Assembly: GCA_963759095.1 (NCBI GenBank)
Contig: CAVWYF010000028.1
Span: 182,746 to 246,745 of the forward strand
Direction of reading: 5' to 3'
Length of the DNA stretch: 64,000 nucleotides
From: Anderseniella sp963759095
Lineage (GTDB): Bacteria > Pseudomonadota > Alphaproteobacteria > Rhizobiales > Aestuariivirgaceae
The position numbers and the translations under genes are program-made. Position 1 is the first letter of the stretch. Each line of letters opens with the position of its first letter. A model generated the notes under the pieces. The model did no database searches. It saw only the letters and a program-made list of their open reading frames with translations, and was not told the DNA's origin. Shown piece after piece: positions 43,720 through 51,826 of the stretch.

Positions 43720-44155
43720 TTTGCCTCCCGGCTGTCCGCAGCCCGATAAAATGGAACATGTGAGTATTCAAATTTGCAGGCGCTCCCGGTCGTTCTACTG
43801 CTTTGATTATGTGGCTTTCCTCAAGCGTTGCAAGGGACATAGCTTTACGATGCCCCATCGACAGTGATGCGAAATTGATATTCCAGATGACGGCTTCAAT
43901 GTCAGTTCCTGGCACAAAGCGGAAGCCTGGGGACGTCAAGAGGCGACCTCAACTGCAACCGGCAGACAGCCGGAAATCAAGATTGGATTGGCGTTTCGAA
44001 AGGCCAAGCCACATTCTGGTCAATATATTCATCTTGACTAAGACTAGGACTAAGGGGGGAGGCTTTTTGCGGCTTCCACTATCAAGGGATGGCTCCTGAA
44101 GGGTTCTTTCTCGCACACGTGTAATTGCACAGGTGAGGAGAAAGGTGGTTGTGGG
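43720..44155. other. Intergenic region between the ureohydrolase and the J-domain gene
   Basis: About 435 bp with no supported gene. It contains a degenerate copy of the dispersed repeat (CCTGGCACAAAGCGGAAGCC then GGGGACGTC, near 43908). The promoter of the minus-strand ureohydrolase and that of the plus-strand J-domain gene should both lie here. Confidence 0.4.
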
Positions 44156-45124
44156 TTGTGTAAAATGCAGTGTGATCCGAACAAGGACTACTTCGCGATA
44201 CTTGGATTGTCTTCCGAGGCACATCCGGAGGTGGTCAAGGCGGCCCATCGGGCGCTGGCCAAGAAGTTTCATCCCGATCTGCACTCAGGTGAAGATACCG
44301 AGGCGGAGCAGAGATTTCAGGAAATACAAGAGGCCTATGAAGTCCTTCGCGATGAGGACAAGCTGAAACAATACCTGCATTTGCGCACCCAAATGCAAAT
44401 CCAGATGCAGCAGCAACAGGCCGCGCCGACAGAACCCCAGATCCGCCCGAGAGTCTATCTGAAGCTGGATGACAGATGGGATCATCTGGTTCGCCAGTAC
44501 CCGGAACTCAGCCAGCGCTATGCGAAATTCTGCTTTCTGTCTCATAAGCTTGGAAGACAATACAAGCTTATCATTCTGGGGGCTCCGGATCCCGCCCGTT
44601 TCAAACGTGTTGGAGCAAAGCTCGAACGGCAATTCTACAGAAGGCACTTCTCCTATCACCGGAACCTGCAGACGCTGGCCAAGAAACTGGCTGCCAACCA
44701 CAGACGGCATGCTGTACGTATGCTGCAGGCGGAGATAAAAGGCAGACGCTTTGTGTCAAAGCGCAGCAGGTCCGAATTGGTCTGGCGCTACGAATCGAGA
44801 TACCTGCAGCCTGCGGCCCCGGTAAGAGCCGCCAACAGATCATCACAACGAACACGTGTTAAACGTGGCGCAGCTCACCGGTTTTATCCGGGGCAACAAC
44901 GCACCACACTCAAGTCAAGCCATAACCGGCCAATTGCCTGGTTATGCATGGGTATGGCAGTGGCGCTCGGTGCGCTAATTGTCGTTGGCCCGCTGTTGGC
45001 GCCATCCGAGATTGGTCTGAATCAACAGGCCCAGGCTCAGGCCCAGACTCTTGGCCGGTCCAATTGTGTAATCACTACACCGCTGGCCACTTCTGCGGCA
45101 CAACTCAATAAAGACGTCTGTTAA
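44156..45124 (+). CDS. J-domain protein with C-terminal membrane anchor
   Basis: A 322-residue DnaJ-like cochaperone. Residues 8-70 are a J domain: KDYFAILGLSSEAHPEVVKA, then AKKFHPDLHSGEDTEAEQRF with the essential HPD. No G/F-rich or zinc domain follows; instead there is a Gln-rich stretch (TQMQIQMQQQQAA), a basic middle region (RRHFSYHRNLQTLAKKLAAN), one hydrophobic helix near residues 258-280 (AWLCMGMAVALGALIVVGPL) and a short exported tail with two Cys. The start is either TTG 44156 (GGAGAAAGG ten bases upstream) or ATG 44165. Probably recruits DnaK to the membrane; clients unknown. Confidence 0.85.
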   Translation: MCKMQCDPNKDYFAILGLSSEAHPEVVKAAHRALAKKFHPDLHSGEDTEAEQRFQEIQEAYEVLRDEDKLKQYLHLRTQMQIQMQQQQAAPTEPQIRPRVYLKLDDRWDHLVRQYPELSQRYAKFCFLSHKLGRQYKLIILGAPDPARFKRVGAKLERQFYRRHFSYHRNLQTLAKKLAANHRRHAVRMLQAEIKGRRFVSKRSRSELVWRYESRYLQPAAPVRAANRSSQRTRVKRGAAHRFYPGQQRTTLKSSHNRPIAWLCMGMAVALGALIVVGPLLAPSEIGLNQQAQAQAQTLGRSNCVITTPLATSAAQLNKDVC

Positions 45125-45132
45125 GAGCGGTG

Positions 45133-45205
45133 AGTTCAATAGATGGACGCAACACCTCGAGCTTTGGATAAAGACTGGTGTGTTGAGACCGAGATGTCGT
45201 CGCTG
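45133..45205 (+). repeat. IS30 left-end remnant
   Basis: GTTCAATAGATGGACGCAAC, then GCTTTGGATAAAGACTGGTG and TGTTGAGACCGAGATGTCGT, aligns with the left end and leader of the IS30 at 33382 (GCTCAACAGGTGGACGCAAC onward). Only about 75 bp remain, nine bases after the J-domain gene stop. Confidence 0.7.
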
Positions 45206-45222
45206 CGTCCAGGGCCAGGACC

Positions 45223-46140
45223 CTAGCTTTTACACAGCAGTTTCAGAAAATCCTGCAGAACGATGGAATGATTTCTGTCTGCTCTCCACACCGCGCAGAT
45301 GGATGACGCATACCGGAAAATTTCAGGAAGAATTTCATGGTTGTTCCCGGCCATGGAGTGCAGGCAATGCGATGGGAAAAAGCCAAGATGCACACCGCTC
45401 TGGACCAGAGCCAACACCGCTTCTGTCTGATATGCGCTGCTGCCCAGCGGAAACCGTTGCTTCTTGTCCCGCAGTGTATCGCTTTCGTGATAGCTGCGAT
45501 AAACAAGCGCGTGCTTGTAGACTTCTTTTGCGGTAAGCGTCCTGCGGTCTGCAATGGCCAGTGCCAGCGGATGATCCCCGCCACAGTACAGGCCCACCGT
45601 CTCATCATATAGATGGGTGTATTGCAGACTGGCATGGCGATGATAGTCCGGCACGATGCCCAAATGCAGGCGGCCGTCGATTACTCCGCGCTCCACCTCA
45701 TTGGGCGTACCACTCATCAGGTTGATGGTGACACCTGGCGCCAGCTCCTTGAGTTGCCTGATCGCGCCAACCAGCGGGTTGGCCGTATCCGACACCGTAT
45801 AGTCGATCATGCCAATCTCGATCTTGCCAATCAGGCGATTGCTTATGCCGGCCATGTTGGAGTTGAAGTCCTCAATGGATTTCAAAAGCTGATCAATGTA
45901 TTCGACGGTTTGCCTGCCCTGCTGGGTCAGATAAAATCCGCTGCGTCCGCGATGGCATAACCGCAGGCCAAGACGCGCTTCCAGATCTGACAACTGGCGC
46001 GAAATGGTTGAGCGGCCCACGCCCAGCTCAGTTTGAGCCGCTGACAAGCCACCACATTCGATAACGGTCTTGAAAACACGCATCAGCCGCAGGTCGACAT
46101 CACTCAGGTTTCCCGAAAAGGCATTTTTCCGGCGCGCCAT
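45223..46140 (-). CDS. LysR family transcriptional regulator
   Basis: A 305-residue LysR-type regulator: winged HTH at residues 12-70 (LRLMRVFKTVIECGGLSAAQ, GRSTISRQLSDLEARLGLRL) and a periplasmic-binding-like effector domain after it. It is divergent from a ureohydrolase gene with a perfect palindrome in between, so it most likely activates that locus in response to the substrate. The ATG at 46140 is preferred (GGAG about 11 bases upstream) over the in-frame ATG at 46158. Pseudomonas GbuR/GpuR regulators beside guanidino-acid hydrolases are a precedent. Confidence 0.92.
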   Translation of the reverse strand: MARRKNAFSGNLSDVDLRLMRVFKTVIECGGLSAAQTELGVGRSTISRQLSDLEARLGLRLCHRGRSGFYLTQQGRQTVEYIDQLLKSIEDFNSNMAGISNRLIGKIEIGMIDYTVSDTANPLVGAIRQLKELAPGVTINLMSGTPNEVERGVIDGRLHLGIVPDYHRHASLQYTHLYDETVGLYCGGDHPLALAIADRRTLTAKEVYKHALVYRSYHESDTLRDKKQRFPLGSSAYQTEAVLALVQSGVHLGFFPSHCLHSMAGNNHEILPEIFRYASSICAVWRADRNHSIVLQDFLKLLCKS

Positions 46141-46162
46141 CTGTATAACTCCGTCCATTTAT

Positions 46163-46182
46163 TGTTTCATCAATATGAAACA
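46163..46182. promoter_or_regulatory. Perfect inverted repeat, probable LysR operator
   Basis: TGTTTCAT-CAAT-ATGAAACA is an exact 8-4-8 palindrome in the 117-bp gap between the divergent LysR and ureohydrolase genes. It contains the T-N11-A arrangement of LysR binding sites and lies about 75 bp upstream of the ureohydrolase start. Confidence 0.7.
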
Positions 46183-46257
46183 AAACTTGGGAAATTCCAA
46201 ATTTATGGACGTATCAACACGGTGCAATGATACTGCTTGTCATTAGGAGTAAAGAAA

Positions 46258-47316
46258 TTGGCCTGGTCCCTCGAACGACTTGAAGAACTTAGAGAAAAGT
46301 TCGCAGACGCCACCGGCGGGGACATGCATGATCCAAGATTCCGGCAGATTGCCGAAAAAATATTCTCCGAAGGAGGCCGCAGGCCGGCGCCTTACGCAGG
46401 TATGCCAACTCTACTGGATGCGCCCCATCGTGAACCGGATGCCGATCTGACAAACATTTCCGATCTTGATCTGGCGCTCTACGGGGTGCCGATGGACCTC
46501 GGTGTCACCAACCGGAACGGGTCGCGGTTTGGTCCGCGTGCGTTGCGCGCCATTGAGCGGATTGGCCCTTACAATGATGGGCTGGACTGCGCCCCCATTC
46601 ACGAACTGAAGGTTGCCGATATTGGCGATGTACCCTTCCAGAGCAGGTTTGACCTTGCTCAAAGCCATGCCGATATCGAGGCTTTCGCCGACAAGATTGT
46701 CAAGGCGGGTGTCATTCCGGTCGGGGTTGGCGGCGATCATTCAATCAGTCATCCGATGCTGAAGGCTGTTGGCAGGAAGGCGCCTGTCGGCATGGTTCAT
46801 ATCGATGCCCACTGTGACACGGGCGGGTCTTATGAAGGCGAGAAGTTCCACCATGGCGGGCCATTCCGAAATGCCGTACTGGAGGGTGTTCTCGATCCCG
46901 AACGTACGATCCAGATAGGGATCAGGGGATCTGCCGGATATATTTGGGAGTTTTCGGAGATGTCCGGCATGAGCGTTGTGCATGCCAGGGACATCAACGA
47001 GACCGGCATTCCTGAAATTGTCCGCAAAGCACGCCAGGTCATTGGCGATGGGCCGACATATTTTTCATTCGATATCGACAGCCTCGACCCCGCCTTTGCA
47101 CCCGGCACCGGAACGCCTGAGGTGGGCGGATTGACAACGCGTGAGGCAATGGAGCTTATTCGCGGTATGAAAGGCGCCAATTTTGTGGGAGCTGATGTTG
47201 TTGAAGTCGCACCTGCTTATGACCCAACCACAAACACCGCTCAAAACGGCGCGCAGATGTTGTTCGAAATTGTCAGCCTGATGCCATTTTCGCCTTCTGT
47301 ATCCGGCAAGGTCTAG
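46258..47316 (+). CDS. Ureohydrolase (agmatinase / guanidino-acid hydrolase family)
   Basis: A 352-residue Mn-dependent enzyme. Metal motifs: VGGDHSISHPMLKAVG, VHIDAHCDTGGSYEGEKFHH and SFDIDSLDPAFAPGTGTPEV; the last is the GTGTPE signature of agmatinase-like proteins. The start is TTG 46258 (LAWSLERLEE) with TAGGAG nine bases upstream. The N-terminal 60-residue extension before the catalytic core resembles guanidinobutyrase/guanidinopropionase enzymes more than short agmatinases. It is followed by genes of an amino-acid-type ABC importer, so the substrate is probably imported by that system. Confidence 0.92.
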   Translation: MAWSLERLEELREKFADATGGDMHDPRFRQIAEKIFSEGGRRPAPYAGMPTLLDAPHREPDADLTNISDLDLALYGVPMDLGVTNRNGSRFGPRALRAIERIGPYNDGLDCAPIHELKVADIGDVPFQSRFDLAQSHADIEAFADKIVKAGVIPVGVGGDHSISHPMLKAVGRKAPVGMVHIDAHCDTGGSYEGEKFHHGGPFRNAVLEGVLDPERTIQIGIRGSAGYIWEFSEMSGMSVVHARDINETGIPEIVRKARQVIGDGPTYFSFDIDSLDPAFAPGTGTPEVGGLTTREAMELIRGMKGANFVGADVVEVAPAYDPTTNTAQNGAQMLFEIVSLMPFSPSVSGKV

Positions 47317-47412
47317 CGGTCTGAACGACCTTTCGGGCCAATGATCCTGCCGACTGACTGGCGAGTGCAGACACCAACCAACACTGAAATTGTCAACGTA
47401 GGAGTAGAACAA

Positions 47413-48210
47413 ATGTTAACGTTACTTAGAAAGCTCAGCATGTTTATCGCTGCGGCAATGATGATCTGCGCAAGCGTTACAGCCGCTGCAGCAGATGCGC
47501 TTGAGGACATCAAGTCCGCGGGCCAGATCAATGTCGGTATATTCTCGGACTTCCCACCGTTTTCGTCTGCCAGTGCTGATCTCAGCATTAAGGGCTACGA
47601 TGTGGATGTTGCCGAGTTTATCGCCGGCAAACTTGGCGTGAAAGTCAACCTGGTCGCCGTAACCGGGCAAAACCGGATACCGTTTCTCAACGACAAGCGG
47701 GTCGATATTCTGTTGAGTGTCGGCTACAGCGATGAGCGCGCCAAGGTGATCGACTATGCCGCAGCTTATGCACCATATTATATTGCCGTCATCGGGCCTG
47801 CAGCGATGAAGGTGGAAAATGCCGATGATCTTGCCAACAAGACGATCGCCGTCAATCGCGGTACACTCGAAGACACCGAACTGACCAAGGTCGAGCCCGC
47901 GTCGGCGACCGCGCGCCGTTTCGACAATTACAGCTCGGTCATTCAGGCGTTCATCTCCGGACAGGCAGATCTGATGGTCGTCGGCAATGATGTCGGCGCG
48001 CAGGTACTCGCAAAACAGGAAGGGCTGGCACCTGAGCAAAAATTTCAATTGCTGACCTCTCCTTCGCGTATTGCCCTGAACAAAGGCGAGGAGAGCCTCA
48101 AAAAAACGCTCAACGAAGCTGTTGCGGAGATGCTGTCATCCGGCAAGCTGAACAAATCGTCCAAGACCTGGCTGAAAACACCGCTTAATCCGGACAACCT
48201 GAAAGAATAG
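47413..48210 (+). CDS. Amino-acid-type ABC transporter substrate-binding protein
   Basis: A 265-residue periplasmic binding protein (SBP_bac_3). Signal peptide MLTLLRKLSMFIAAAMMICA..., cleavage near AAA-DALEDI. The mature part has INVGIFSDFPPFSS, KGYDVDVAEFIAGKLGVKVN, RVDILLSVGYSDERA and NKTIAVNRGTLEDTELTKVE, typical of polar amino-acid binders. GGAG lies upstream of the ATG. It probably binds a guanidino compound, given the upstream ureohydrolase. Six bases separate it from the first permease. Confidence 0.92.
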   Translation: MLTLLRKLSMFIAAAMMICASVTAAAADALEDIKSAGQINVGIFSDFPPFSSASADLSIKGYDVDVAEFIAGKLGVKVNLVAVTGQNRIPFLNDKRVDILLSVGYSDERAKVIDYAAAYAPYYIAVIGPAAMKVENADDLANKTIAVNRGTLEDTELTKVEPASATARRFDNYSSVIQAFISGQADLMVVGNDVGAQVLAKQEGLAPEQKFQLLTSPSRIALNKGEESLKKTLNEAVAEMLSSGKLNKSSKTWLKTPLNPDNLKE

Positions 48211-48215
48211 TCCGT

Positions 48216-48884
48216 ATGGGCTTCGATTTTCAGTCTGACGTCATTGTGGAGGCACTGTCGGCCATTGGTCGCGGTGCCTCCACAACCTTGATGTTGATAT
48301 CGGTTACGTGTGTTGCCGGGCTTGTGCTGAGTACGCTGGCCGCCGCGGTCAAACGCAGCGCCCATGTTTACCTCAGAGCCTGTGTAACCGGCTATGTCGA
48401 GGTCATACGCAACACACCATTTTTGGTGCAGTTGTTTTTCATCTTTTTCGGGTTGCCCGCACTCGGCATCCGGCTTGATCCGATCCATGCGGCGCTGCTT
48501 GCGATGACCCTCAACATGACTGCCTACACGACCGAGATTATCGGGGCAGGGCTTGATGCAGTGCCGAGGGGTCAGCACGACGCTGCCAAGGCGATGGGCC
48601 TGAAGCCCTATATTGCGTTCGGCAAGGTTATCCTGCCTCAGGCCCTTGTCGTCATTTATCCTGCATTGATCAGCCAGGTCGTCATCATGATGCTGGAATC
48701 AGCGGTCGTATCTCAAATTGCCGTGCGCGAGCTGACCCACGAAGCTGATCTATGGCAGGCCCGCACGTTTCGTGCGTTTGAGACGTATTTCGTCGTCGCG
48801 CTTGTCTATCTCGCCATGTCGTTCGTACTGCGACGGGGAATGCTGTTGATCGGCAGACGGTTTCTGTCGAGTGGCATTTCATGA
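48216..48884 (+). CDS. Amino-acid ABC transporter permease, first of pair
   Basis: A 222-residue inner-membrane permease of the HisM/HisQ type with about five helices and an EAA-like loop (DAVPRGQHDAAKAMGLKPYI). It contains the usual YVEVIRNTPFLVQLFFIFFG. It overlaps the second permease by four bases (ATGA). Confidence 0.92.
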   Translation: MGFDFQSDVIVEALSAIGRGASTTLMLISVTCVAGLVLSTLAAAVKRSAHVYLRACVTGYVEVIRNTPFLVQLFFIFFGLPALGIRLDPIHAALLAMTLNMTAYTTEIIGAGLDAVPRGQHDAAKAMGLKPYIAFGKVILPQALVVIYPALISQVVIMMLESAVVSQIAVRELTHEADLWQARTFRAFETYFVVALVYLAMSFVLRRGMLLIGRRFLSSGIS

Positions 48885-49534
48885 TTGAATTTACAGACTG
48901 GGATATCGTGCGCAATCTGCTGTTTGCGACACGCTGGACCATCGCCTTGTCGATTGCCGCGTTCATCGGCGGTGGTGTCGTTGGCTTCTGTATCATGATG
49001 CTGCGGGTTTCAAAGCGAACCTGGCTTCGCCATATTGCAGCGGGCTACATAGCCGTGTTTCAGGGCACGCCACTCCTGTTACAATTGTTCATTGTGTTTT
49101 TCGGCCTGCCGATGTTCGGCATTCGTATTGAAGCCTGGACGGCCGCGGTGCTTGGATTGACGTTGTTTGCCAGCGCGTTTCTGGGTGAAATCTGGCGCGC
49201 CGGCGTTGAAGCGGTCCCGACCGGCCAATGGGATGGCAGCGCAGCGCTTGGTCTGCACAGAAAGCAGCAGTTGCGCCTTGTCGTGCTTCCGCAGGCCTTC
49301 GCAATTACCCGCGCTCCAACCGTCGGCTTTCTGGTGCAGTTGATCAAGGCGACAGCAGTCACTTCAATAATCGGGTTTGAAGAGTTGCTGCGGGTATCGA
49401 ACGCGATCAACAACGCCACTTTCGAACCATTCAAGGTCTATGGGCTCGTGGCCGTGATCTTTTTCCTGCTTTGCTATCCTCTCACCCGGTATGTACGAGT
49501 TCTGGAAAAGCGCTCGGCGAACAGCACCATGTAG
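48881..49534 (+). CDS. Amino-acid ABC transporter permease, second of pair
   Basis: A 217-residue HisM/HisQ-type permease. YIAVFQGTPLLLQLFIVFFG and the EAA-like EAVPTGQWDGSAALGLHRKQ are present. The expected ATPase gene does not follow: four bases after the stop a truncated MITE copy begins and then the next operon on the other strand. The transporter must borrow an ATPase encoded elsewhere or has lost its own. Confidence 0.92.
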   Translation: MIEFTDWDIVRNLLFATRWTIALSIAAFIGGGVVGFCIMMLRVSKRTWLRHIAAGYIAVFQGTPLLLQLFIVFFGLPMFGIRIEAWTAAVLGLTLFASAFLGEIWRAGVEAVPTGQWDGSAALGLHRKQQLRLVVLPQAFAITRAPTVGFLVQLIKATAVTSIIGFEELLRVSNAINNATFEPFKVYGLVAVIFFLLCYPLTRYVRVLEKRSANSTM

Positions 49535-49537
49535 CCG

Positions 49538-49681
49538 GGTCGAGGGGATAGCAAATTTCCGATCATCGCGACCCTTAAGCTCTTGTGAGTCGGGGTGAGC
49601 AAATTTAGCGGCGGTTTTCGGTATTTTGCTCCGATAGAGAAAATATTAGACACCGCGATTTTCGAGCTTTTCAACAGAATA
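49538..49681. repeat. Diverged, truncated second copy of the 218-bp MITE
   Basis: GATCATCGCGACCCTTAAGC, GAGTCGGGGTGAGCAAATTT, TTTTGCTCCGATAGAGAAAA and CGAGCTTTTCAACAGAATA match the reverse complement of the 17949-18166 element base for base over most of about 140 bp. The terminal part on the permease side is missing. The other end keeps a degenerate terminal repeat. Confidence 0.82.
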
Positions 49682-49739
49682 GGCTCAAAGCCGTTGTTCG
49701 CTGCAGTCAAAAACAATGACGGCTTTCGAAACGCCGATG

Positions 49740-50828
49740 CTAATTCGAAACCGCAGCCACATCAATGGCAATCCGGCACTTCTCGTTGCCCAACCCTGCC
49801 ACTGGCAAACCGGTGGAGGCCGGGCCGGGGTTGGCATAGAACCCGTGCCGCACTTTCATGTTGCCGTGTAGTTCTTCTTCCGTTGCACCGCCGGTATAGT
49901 GGGCCGTCAGCTTGACCACATCGGCAAAACTCGCCCCCGCAGCTCGCAGGCTGGCATCAAGTCCTTGCATGATCATTGAGGTCTGCCCGACCAGGTCGAG
50001 GCTCGAGTCTGTACACGTGCCGCTGCTCCAGATCATTCGACCGGATTTTTTCAATGTCAGGCGCAACTCGTCATCAGTTTTTACGTCTGTGAGAACAGCA
50101 ACGGGTTGCTTGCCAAATGACAGTGCTGCAGCGACAACCGGTGGCGCTGCATCGGCCAATCGCACCAGCGCTTCGGGGTTTGTCATCAACTGATGGTTCT
50201 GCGCGCTGTGCCCAATCTGGCGGGCGTCGCTATCGGTACCCGACATCATCCATAAATCTGCAAGCAAATGCTCCTGATCCAGACCATGTCGGGTCAGTGC
50301 GTCGGCAACGAGGACAACCGTGTCCGCTGCCGTGCTATCGGCTAACGGTACACTGGCATATGCCCAGACCTGATCACCGGCATCAACCATTTCCAACCGG
50401 ACGCCCCCTGCCTCAAAAGGAGTGAGCACCTGCAGGTTATCGGCGGCGAAAACATCAACCTCGATCAGCATGCCGCCATAGTAAAAGTGTAGCACCGGGA
50501 TCGGCACGATGAGCAGGCCATGGTCAAACCGCGCCGCGATCAATGCCAGCGCATCGACGGCATCACTCTCCGTCTTTGCTGCAAAATATACGTGCAGCTT
50601 GCCGACAGCCGACGGCGTGAAGCCTGCCCTTGCCATGACCGTTTCGATCATGTCGCACACGAATTCCGTCTGCGCCAGCAGGTCTCCCGGTGCGTACACC
50701 GCACCCTGATCGCTCAGCGGGCATTGCCCGCAGGTCCAGCCCAGGTCGCCATCGCGCACCGCGGTTGACACCGGCACTTCGACCCGCATCGCAAACACGT
50801 CAAATGGTACATAGGAACGCTCACCCAT
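49740..50828 (-). CDS. Tandem Rid (RidA/YjgF-like) domain protein
   Basis: A 362-residue protein built of two or more Rid-like folds; family members hydrolyse reactive enamines/imines or catalyse related steps. The C-terminal copy is clearest: VGQTSMIMQGLDASLRAAGA, FADVVKLTAHYTGGATEEEL, NPGPASTGLPVAGLGNEKCR and IAIDVAAV, although the usual catalytic Arg context (PAR) is altered to PAS. The N-terminal copy has LGWTCGQCPLSDQGAVYAPG and KLHVYFAAK. It is the last gene of a minus-strand operon with an enolase-superfamily enzyme and a dehydrogenase, starting nine bases after the latter. Confidence 0.8.
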   Translation of the reverse strand: MGERSYVPFDVFAMRVEVPVSTAVRDGDLGWTCGQCPLSDQGAVYAPGDLLAQTEFVCDMIETVMARAGFTPSAVGKLHVYFAAKTESDAVDALALIAARFDHGLLIVPIPVLHFYYGGMLIEVDVFAADNLQVLTPFEAGGVRLEMVDAGDQVWAYASVPLADSTAADTVVLVADALTRHGLDQEHLLADLWMMSGTDSDARQIGHSAQNHQLMTNPEALVRLADAAPPVVAAALSFGKQPVAVLTDVKTDDELRLTLKKSGRMIWSSGTCTDSSLDLVGQTSMIMQGLDASLRAAGASFADVVKLTAHYTGGATEEELHGNMKVRHGFYANPGPASTGLPVAGLGNEKCRIAIDVAAVSN

Positions 50829-50837
50829 GTGAACCTT

Positions 50838-51794
50838 CTATCTTCCCGGCGGCACGACCTCATAGCCTTTTTCTTCCGGCTCATCGTCGACCAGGTCATC
50901 CGGGAAACCGTCGGCCAGGACAGACAGGCCGGTTGCGTCTTCCAGGCGCCTGATGATGTCGTCGGAATTGGCGCGCTGGCCATAGCGCTTCTGGCCGTCC
51001 TTCATGATGTCGATGATCATCGGCGAGATTTCCAGCGGCACATTGTTGCGCTCTGCAATGGTCTGGAACAGGCCGATATCCTTCAACACCAGGTCGATGG
51101 TGAAATTCACGTCGCGTGAGCCGTTCAGGATCAGCTGGCTTTCGGTTTCGTGCACAAACGAGGTGCCAGACGATATCTTCATGGCCTCATAGGTGGTCGC
51201 CAGGTCCATGCCGGCCGCTTTCATGGTGACCAGCGCCTCGCAGCAGGTGAGCAGGTTTGCCGTTGCCAGATAGTTGGTCATTACCTTCAGCGTAGAAGCC
51301 GACCCCAACGGCCCGGTGTGCAGCACCCGGCGACCCAGAACCGTGGTGAGCGGCAATATCTTTTCGAAGGTGTCGCGTTCGCAGCCGGCAAAGATCGAGA
51401 TATTGCCGGTGTCGGCGCGATGGCAGCCGCCCGACACCGGACAGTCTACCGGCTCCGCACCCTTGGCGATCACCTTGGCGCCGAGGCGTTTGACTTCCGC
51501 TTCATCGGTGGTCGACATCTCCATCCAGATCTTGCCGGGCGACAGGCCGTCGAGAATACCGTCGGTACCTTCCATGACGTCTGCGCAGGCTGCCGGGGAC
51601 GGCAGGCAGGTGATGATGACATCACACATTTCAGCCATCTGCTTCGGGCTGTCGGCCCAGCCCGCACCGCGGTCAATGAACTTCTGTGCGGCATCGCGGT
51701 CCAGATCTCGGACAACCGTGTCGATACCATTGCGAATAAGGCTGCCCGCCAGTTTGCCGCCGACATTGCCCAGTCCGATAAACCCGACCTTCAT
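50838..51794 (-). CDS. Beta-hydroxyacid dehydrogenase (HIBADH-like, NAD-binding)
   Basis: A 318-residue oxidoreductase. The N-terminal Rossmann loop is MKVGFIGLGNVGGKLAGSLI; the substrate motif is DCPVSGGCHRADTGNISIFA, and the catalytic Lys motif is LGSASTLKVMTNYLATANLL. It should oxidise a 3-hydroxy acid or reduce a semialdehyde. The acidic tail (DDLVDDEPEEKGYEVVPPGR) is unusual. Middle gene of the operon, 32 bp after the enolase-superfamily gene. Confidence 0.9.
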   Translation of the reverse strand: MKVGFIGLGNVGGKLAGSLIRNGIDTVVRDLDRDAAQKFIDRGAGWADSPKQMAEMCDVIITCLPSPAACADVMEGTDGILDGLSPGKIWMEMSTTDEAEVKRLGAKVIAKGAEPVDCPVSGGCHRADTGNISIFAGCERDTFEKILPLTTVLGRRVLHTGPLGSASTLKVMTNYLATANLLTCCEALVTMKAAGMDLATTYEAMKISSGTSFVHETESQLILNGSRDVNFTIDLVLKDIGLFQTIAERNNVPLEISPMIIDIMKDGQKRYGQRANSDDIIRRLEDATGLSVLADGFPDDLVDDEPEEKGYEVVPPGR

Positions 51795-51826
51795 GGCCGT
51801 TCTCCCATTAATTCTCGTGGTTGAAA

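Noticed and set aside
18168..43940. Possible CRISPR array, because of many similar short repeats
   Set aside because: The repeat copies are kilobases apart, not evenly spaced, and have no spacers or cas genes between them.
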